Source of the DNA: Sphingomonadaceae bacterium
GTDB taxonomy: Bacteria > Pseudomonadota > Alphaproteobacteria > Sphingomonadales > Sphingomonadaceae
Length of the DNA: 64,000 bases
Assembly (NCBI GenBank): GCA_025359445.1
Contig: JANYGB010000051.1
Location: forward strand, 151,094-215,093
Direction of reading: 5' to 3'
The position numbers and the translations under genes are program-made. This document shows positions 59,821 to 64,000 of the stretch, piece after piece. The stretch's first letter is position 1. Every line of letters begins with the position of its first letter. The notes below the pieces were generated by a model. The model ran no database searches and was not told the origin of the DNA. It saw only the letters and a program-made list of their open reading frames with translations.

Positions 59821-61289
59821 AGTGCCGTAACGACGGGAAACGCGAGCTGACCTTCCTCGGTCTGGCGATCCAGCTGGTCGGTCAGGGTCGTGGGATAGTC
59901 GCCGGAGAAACAGGCGTCGCAGTGCTGCGGGCAGGCATCGTTGCGTTTGCTCTCACCTACCGCTCGGTACAGCCCGTCAATCGAGACGAACGCCAGACTG
60001 TCTGCGGCGATGAACTTGGTCATTGCGTCCAGATCCATCCGCGCCGCCAGCAGCTTGCTTCGCTCGGGCGTATCGACCCCATAGAAGCATGAATGTTCGG
60101 TCGGCGGGCTGGCTACGCGCATGTGGATTTCGGCCGCCCCGGCATCGCGCATCATCTGCACGATTTTCAGCGAGGTGGTCCCGCGCACGATCGAATCGTC
60201 GATCAGGATGATCCGCTTGCCTTCGACCAGCGCGCGGTTGGCGTTGTGCTTGCGCTTCACGTCGGCGTGGCGCGCCCCGTCGCTGGGCTGGATGAATGTC
60301 CGTCCGACGTAGTGCGAGCGGATGATCCCGAGTTCGAACGGGATGCCTGACTGCTGGGCATAGCCGATTGCCGCGGGCACGCCGCTATCGGGGACGGGGA
60401 TTACGATATCGGCGTCAGCGGGGGCTTCTTTGGCCAACTCCATCCCGATGCGCTTGCGCACTTCGTAAACCGACTGCCCGCCCATCACTGAATCCGGGCG
60501 GCTGAAATAGACATGCTCGAAGATGCACGGACGCGGGGCGACCTTGCCAAACGGGCGGTGGCTGGAAATGCGGCCATCCTGGCGCACTTCGACCATTTCG
60601 CCCGACTCGATCTCGCGGACGAAAGTCGCGCCGACCACGTCGAGTGCAACGGTTTCGCTGGCGAATACCGTCGCGTCACCGATCTTGCCCATCACCAGCG
60701 GCCGGATACCGAGCGGATCGCGGCAGGCGATCATCCGCTTGGGGGTCATGCAGACCAGCGAGTAGGCGCCTTCGACCATCCGTAACGCGTCGACGAAGCG
60801 GTCAAGCAAAGTGGGATAGCGGCTGGTCGCGATCAGGTGGATGATCACCTCGGTGTCCGAGCTCGACTGGAAAATCGCGCCCTTGTTGACCAGCTCGTGC
60901 TTCAAATGCATCGCGTTGGAAATGTTGCCGTTGTGCGCGATCGAAAACGGCCCGCGCGCAAGATCCGCGTGGAGCGGCTGGACGTTGCGCAGCCCCTGGC
61001 CGCCGGTGGTGGAATAGCGAACGTGCCCCGATGCCATTGACCCTGGCAGCTCGCTCAGGATCGTCGCGTCGGAAAACACCTGCGCGACATGCCCGAGCCC
61101 GCGCCGGGCGAAGAAATCCTTGCCGTCATAACTGACGATGCCGACCGCCTCCTGGCCGCGATGTTGGAGGGCGTGGAGCCCCAGCGCGGTCATCGCCGAA
61201 GCGCCCGGCGCACCGATCACGCCGAAGATGCCGCACTCCTCGTGCAGCTTGTCACCATCAGCGTCTAGGAATGGGTGGGTTAGGTTCAT
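59817..61289 (-). CDS. purF: Amidophosphoribosyltransferase
   Basis: A 490-aa enzyme for the first committed step of purine synthesis (PRPP + glutamine to phosphoribosylamine). The N-terminal nucleophile Cys is at residue 19 in 'LHEECGIFGVIGAPG', meaning an 18-aa propeptide is expected to be removed. The Ntn domain shows 'HVRYSTTGGQGLRNVQPLH'; the PRTase domain has 'VIPVPDSGVPAAIGYAQ' and the PRPP loop 'IILIDDSIVRGTTS'. The two 'CPQHCDACFSGDYP' cysteines near the C-terminus resemble a partly retained Fe-S ligand region. First gene of a purF-SDR unit. Confidence 0.97.
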   Translation of the reverse strand: MNLTHPFLDADGDKLHEECGIFGVIGAPGASAMTALGLHALQHRGQEAVGIVSYDGKDFFARRGLGHVAQVFSDATILSELPGSMASGHVRYSTTGGQGLRNVQPLHADLARGPFSIAHNGNISNAMHLKHELVNKGAIFQSSSDTEVIIHLIATSRYPTLLDRFVDALRMVEGAYSLVCMTPKRMIACRDPLGIRPLVMGKIGDATVFASETVALDVVGATFVREIESGEMVEVRQDGRISSHRPFGKVAPRPCIFEHVYFSRPDSVMGGQSVYEVRKRIGMELAKEAPADADIVIPVPDSGVPAAIGYAQQSGIPFELGIIRSHYVGRTFIQPSDGARHADVKRKHNANRALVEGKRIILIDDSIVRGTTSLKIVQMMRDAGAAEIHMRVASPPTEHSCFYGVDTPERSKLLAARMDLDAMTKFIAADSLAFVSIDGLYRAVGESKRNDACPQHCDACFSGDYPTTLTDQLDRQTEEGQLAFPVVTAL

Positions 61290-61470
61290 GTAGAATCGCC
61301 TCGCCCTTAGGTTGCCCTGTGGCTGCGCCTTTGGCCGCGATTGCCCGCGAAGGCAAGCTTAGGCTCGCCGCATTCAACAAGCATCCTGTCTGCACCGGAA
61401 TTGACTTGCCAAAGCGGCGCGGCTGCGGCGTGATTGGCGTGGCCGATCGGGCTGGATGGGGAGCACTTGC

Positions 61471-62241
61471 ATGATAACTTTCAAACCTCTCGCCATGGTG
61501 GCGGTTGCACTGCTGGCCATCGCCGCGCCAGCGCAGGCGTGGAAGAGCGATGCGGGTGGCGAAGTGACGCTGCATATCGACGCCGACGCGGCAATTGCGC
61601 CAGACCGCGCGGAAATGACGTTACCGCTGACCGGCAAGGGGGCCACTCGCGACGAAGCGCTGCGCGATTACGCCGCCAAGCAGGAATCCATCACTTCGGC
61701 GCTCGCATCTAACGGTATCGACAAGGCCAACATCAAGACGAGTGAGGCAAAGGACGATAAGGACGCCGCCATCAATGCGATGGCCGATGCGTCGCACGAT
61801 TCCGAGATTCCCGATCCGACCGCAAAGCCCCGCACCAAGCCTGCGACGATTGTCGCGGTCTCCGGCACGATGACCATCACCATCGATGATCTCAAGAAAC
61901 TCGACAAGCTGCAGGAAGTCGCCCGCGCCAACGATCTGCAGATATATCAGCTAAGCTATGGCGGGCGGTTCTACAGTTCCGACCCCGCCGCCGCGATCAA
62001 GAGCGCGCGCGAGCAGGCGATCGCCAAGGGGCGCGGTGAGGCCGATGCCTATGCCGCTGCAATGGGCTATCACGTGGTCCGCGTAACCCATGTCAGCAAC
62101 GCCAGCCCGCCGTTCAACATGCGCGATCTGCAAAAGATCGCGAGCTACGCCGACATGGCGCGCAACACCTTGCAGCCGAGCTTTTTCGCATCGGCTGCTT
62201 ACGCCACCGTCTCGATCGATTTCGTGATTGCGCCGAATTAG
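61471..62241 (+). CDS. SIMPL (DUF541) domain secreted protein
   Basis: A 256-aa protein with a signal peptide ('KPLAMVAVALLAIAAPAQA') and one SIMPL domain (about 35-255): 'VTLHIDADAAIAPDRAEMTL', then 'ASNGIDKANIKTSEAK' and 'SAREQAIAKGRGEADAYAAA', the family helix. A hydrophilic loop about 95-125 is extra. Family role unclear; some members are outer-membrane or periplasmic proteins linked to oxidative stress. The start at 61471 is chosen for its signal peptide and the GGGGAG upstream. Divergent from purF with a 181-bp promoter region. Confidence 0.9.
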   Translation: MITFKPLAMVAVALLAIAAPAQAWKSDAGGEVTLHIDADAAIAPDRAEMTLPLTGKGATRDEALRDYAAKQESITSALASNGIDKANIKTSEAKDDKDAAINAMADASHDSEIPDPTAKPRTKPATIVAVSGTMTITIDDLKKLDKLQEVARANDLQIYQLSYGGRFYSSDPAAAIKSAREQAIAKGRGEADAYAAAMGYHVVRVTHVSNASPPFNMRDLQKIASYADMARNTLQPSFFASAAYATVSIDFVIAPN

Positions 62242-62262
62242 GAGTTGCCGCGGATCAAAATG

Positions 62263-62415
62263 GAGTCTCCCCCGCCGGGGGAGGTGCCGAGCGCAGCGAG
62301 GCGGAGGGGGGCTTAACAACCAAAGCCACGATAGCGGCTGCGCGCTACCGCGCGCCTTATTTTACGCCCCCCTCTGTCCCACCTGTGCGGTCCACCTCGC
62401 CCGAGGGGGAGACTC
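62263..62415. repeat. Palindromic intergenic repeat, family D
   Basis: Ends GAGTCTCCCCC and GGGGGAGACTC, with inner parts GGGGGAGGTG, CGGAGGGGGGC and the imperfect mirror CGCCCCCCTCTG, CCACCTCGCCCG. A 153-bp imperfect dyad between the SIMPL gene and lolC; it may end the first transcript. Sequence unlike families A-C apart from the GC-rich GGAGG/CCTCC cores. Confidence 0.7.
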
Positions 62416-62488
62416 GAGTCAGCTTGCCAGTATCAACATGCCCGCCTAAACCGCGCCGCAACGCGTTCCCCAAAAGCAGGACCCCGCC

Positions 62489-63730
62489 TTGCTCCTCACC
62501 CCCTTCGAATGGACGATTGCCAAACGCTACATGCTGCCCGGCCGCGGCGAGGCGTTTATTGCGCTGGTTGCGGGGATCAGCCTGATCGCGGTGGCGCTGG
62601 GCGTGGCCGCGCTGGTGATCGTGATGAGCGTGATGAACGGCTTCCGCGCCGAATTGTTCGACAAGATCGTGGGATTGAACGGTCACGCGATTGTTCAGGC
62701 CTATGGCGGACGGCTCGAAAACTGGCGCGATGTGCTGAAAGATGTGCAGGCGACCCCCGGCGTAATCCACGCTTCGCCGCTGATCGAACAGCCGCTGCTG
62801 GCGAGCTTCAACGGCCGGGTCGAGGCGATTTTCGTGCGCGGCAATACGGCAGAGGATATCACCAAGATCACCAACAAGGTGGTGCAGGGCACACTGAAGC
62901 CGCTTCAGCCCGATGCGAACGAGGTGGCGCTCGGCTCGCAGCTTGCCTCCAATCTGGGGGTGCAGGTCGGCGATGCGATCACGATCATCAATCCGCAAGG
63001 CCGCTCCACCCCGTTCGGCACCGTGCCGCGTGAAATTTCGTACCGGGTCGCCGCGATCTTCGAGATCGGGGTGTACGATTACGACCAGCGGTTCGTGGTC
63101 ATGCCGATGCAGGATGCGCAGACCTTGCTGCTTACGGGGGACTCGATCGGCATGATCGAGGTGCAGGTCGATGATCCTGACAGGGCTTCGCAGATCCTTG
63201 AGCCGGTGCGCGAGAAGTACGCCGGGCAAGCGGTGGTGACCGACTGGAAGACGATCAATTCCAGCCTGTTCGAAGCGCTCGCGGTGGAGCGCGTGGCGAT
63301 GTTCGTGGTGCTGTCGATCATCGTGCTGGTCGCGGTGTTCAACATCCTGTCGTCGCTGATCATGCTGGTCCGCGCCAAGACCCGCGACATCGCGATCCTG
63401 CGCACGATGGGGGCAACGCGGCGCTCTATCCTCAAGGTGTTCGTGCTGCTTGGGTTCGTGATCGGCGCAGTGGGGACGCTGACCGGGCTGGGGCTCGGGT
63501 TTATCTTCCTGTTCTTCCGCCAAGGGGTGGTGCGGTTCATTGAACTGGTCACCGGACAGAACCTGTGGGATCCCTCGATTCGCTTTCTGACCGAACTGCC
63601 CAGCCGCAGCGATCCGGTCGAGATTACCGTGATCAGCCTGATGGCGCTTCTGTTCAGCTTCCTTGCGACGCTATACCCGGCGTTCAAGGCGGCGAGCACC
63701 GATCCGGTGCAGGTGCTGCGTTATGAGTAA
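62489..63730 (+). CDS. lolC: Lipoprotein-releasing system permease LolC/LolE
   Basis: A 413-aa ABC permease of the Lol complex, which extracts mature lipoproteins from the inner membrane and hands them to LolA. Four membrane helices: about 25-50 ('[20 protein letters not shown]'), 270-300 ('[20 protein letters not shown]'), 315-345 and 370-400; a large periplasmic domain lies between TM1 and TM2. '[19 protein letters not shown]' is the FtsX/MacB permease coupling motif. The start is TTG with AAAAGCAGG upstream. It overlaps lolD by 8 nt. Confidence 0.95.
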   Translation: MLLTPFEWTIAKRYMLPGRGEAFIALVAGISLIAVALGVAALVIVMSVMNGFRAELFDKIVGLNGHAIVQAYGGRLENWRDVLKDVQATPGVIHASPLIEQPLLASFNGRVEAIFVRGNTAEDITKITNKVVQGTLKPLQPDANEVALGSQLASNLGVQVGDAITIINPQGRSTPFGTVPREISYRVAAIFEIGVYDYDQRFVVMPMQDAQTLLLTGDSIGMIEVQVDDPDRASQILEPVREKYAGQAVVTDWKTINSSLFEALAVERVAMFVVLSIIVLVAVFNILSSLIMLVRAKTRDIAILRTMGATRRSILKVFVLLGFVIGAVGTLTGLGLGFIFLFFRQGVVRFIELVTGQNLWDPSIRFLTELPSRSDPVEITVISLMALLFSFLATLYPAFKAASTDPVQVLRYE

Positions 63731-64000
63731 TCCGGTCATTCGCCTGACGGGACTGACCCGCAGCTTCGAGCAGGGCGGGGTGCGGATCGACGTGCTGCGC
63801 GGGGTGGACCTGTCCGTGCAGCCGGGCGAAGCTGTCGCGCTGCTTGGCCCATCAGGTTCGGGCAAATCGACCCTGCTCCAAGCGGTCGGCCTGCTCGAAG
63901 GCGGGTTCGGCGGCAAGATCGAGATCGCCGGCAGCGATGCCACTTCGCTCAGAGGCGACGAGCGCACCACCTTACGGCGCGACCGGATTGGATTCGTCTA
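63723..64000 (+). CDS. lolD: Lipoprotein-releasing system ATP-binding protein LolD (3' truncated by window)
   Basis: The first 92 codons of an ABC ATPase, beginning '[20 protein letters not shown]' and containing '[19 protein letters not shown]' and Walker A 'GPSGSGKST' followed by '[11 protein letters not shown]'. The last visible residues '[13 protein letters not shown]' lead to the Q-loop region. The gene continues beyond the window edge. The ATG at 63723 lies within the last codons of lolC (8-nt overlap), typical of the lolCD operon. Confidence 0.93.
   Translation, partial: MSNPVIRLTGLTRSFEQGGVRIDVLRGVDLSVQPGEAVALLGPSGSGKSTLLQAVGLLEGGFGGKIEIAGSDATSLRGDERTTLRRDRIGFV

Noticed and set aside
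1..64000. CRISPR array, insertion sequence or prophage
   Set aside because: No regularly spaced direct repeats, transposase, integrase or phage structural genes were seen.

Overview
The window reads as a chromosomal segment of a GC-rich alphaproteobacterium, most likely a member of the Sphingomonadales (Novosphingobium/Sphingomonas/Erythrobacteraceae type). The reasons are the two large TonB-dependent receptors, the HWE-family sensor kinase, the TlyA, RecO, UbiK, LeuB and MetZ/ApaG housekeeping sets, an EcfG-type stress promoter in front of katE, and several families of palindromic intergenic repeats of the kind common in sphingomonads. The order assignment is inference from gene content. No phage, insertion sequence, rRNA or CRISPR array is visible, and only one tRNA (Gln, TTG) was found.

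Layout. 1-6.2 kb: 3' part of an M16 peptidase, class II DAHP synthase, a spermidine-synthase-like protein and a secreted CocE-type hydrolase. 6.2-9.8 kb: tRNA-Gln, a YghU-like glutathione transferase, ilvE, a 629 bp gap with a repeat and a probable unannotated 18-codon mini-gene with an intrinsic terminator, and a lipoprotein. 9.8-17 kb: tlyA, tspO, ubiK, recO, leuB, a polyprenol-phosphate glycosyltransferase with a GtrA domain, a metallo-beta-lactamase-fold enzyme flanked by a duplicated GtrA tail, and a GT39 mannosyltransferase. 17-23 kb: metZ, HWE kinase, apaG, a LysR regulator, a CsbD protein of 56 aa, an MFS transporter and a small secreted protein. 23-31 kb: alpha/beta hydrolase, DUF3857-transglutaminase protein, an ATP-grasp enzyme facing a tightly overlapping operon (JmjC-like cupin, deacetylase, LMW phosphatase), and a CPBP protease.

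31-42 kb: katE with an EcfG-type promoter, a GST, a TonB-like protein, glmU, a TPR protein, a VapBC-type toxin-antitoxin pair wedged before glmS, glmS, and a membrane PAS-GGDEF-EAL protein. 42-51 kb: purQ and purS, then a block (degenerate OmpR-family regulator, small secreted protein, TonB receptor, M16 lipoprotein peptidase), then purC. 51-64 kb: a second TonB receptor, an inward-rectifier K+ channel overlapping a PBP4-type peptidase, a receptor remnant, PilZ protein, cyclopropane fatty acid synthase, a second PilZ protein, an SDR enzyme overlapping purF, a SIMPL protein, and lolC with the start of lolD.

Working links that can be read from the sequence: amino-acid synthesis (DAHP synthase, IlvE, LeuB, MetZ), purine synthesis (PurQ, PurS, PurC, PurF), UDP-GlcNAc supply (GlmU, GlmS), possible protein O-mannosylation (lipid-linked sugar synthase plus GT39 enzyme), c-di-GMP signalling (GGDEF-EAL plus two PilZ proteins), and envelope uptake and turnover (TonB receptors, M16 peptidases, PBP4, Lol). 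The best candidates for something undescribed are the mini-gene at about 8.9-9.17 kb, the regulator with a decayed receiver and 11-bp-spaced Pho-box-like repeats at 43.6-43.8 kb, the four-gene ATP-grasp/phosphatase/deacetylase/JmjC locus, and the duplicated GtrA tail around the metallo-beta-lactamase gene.
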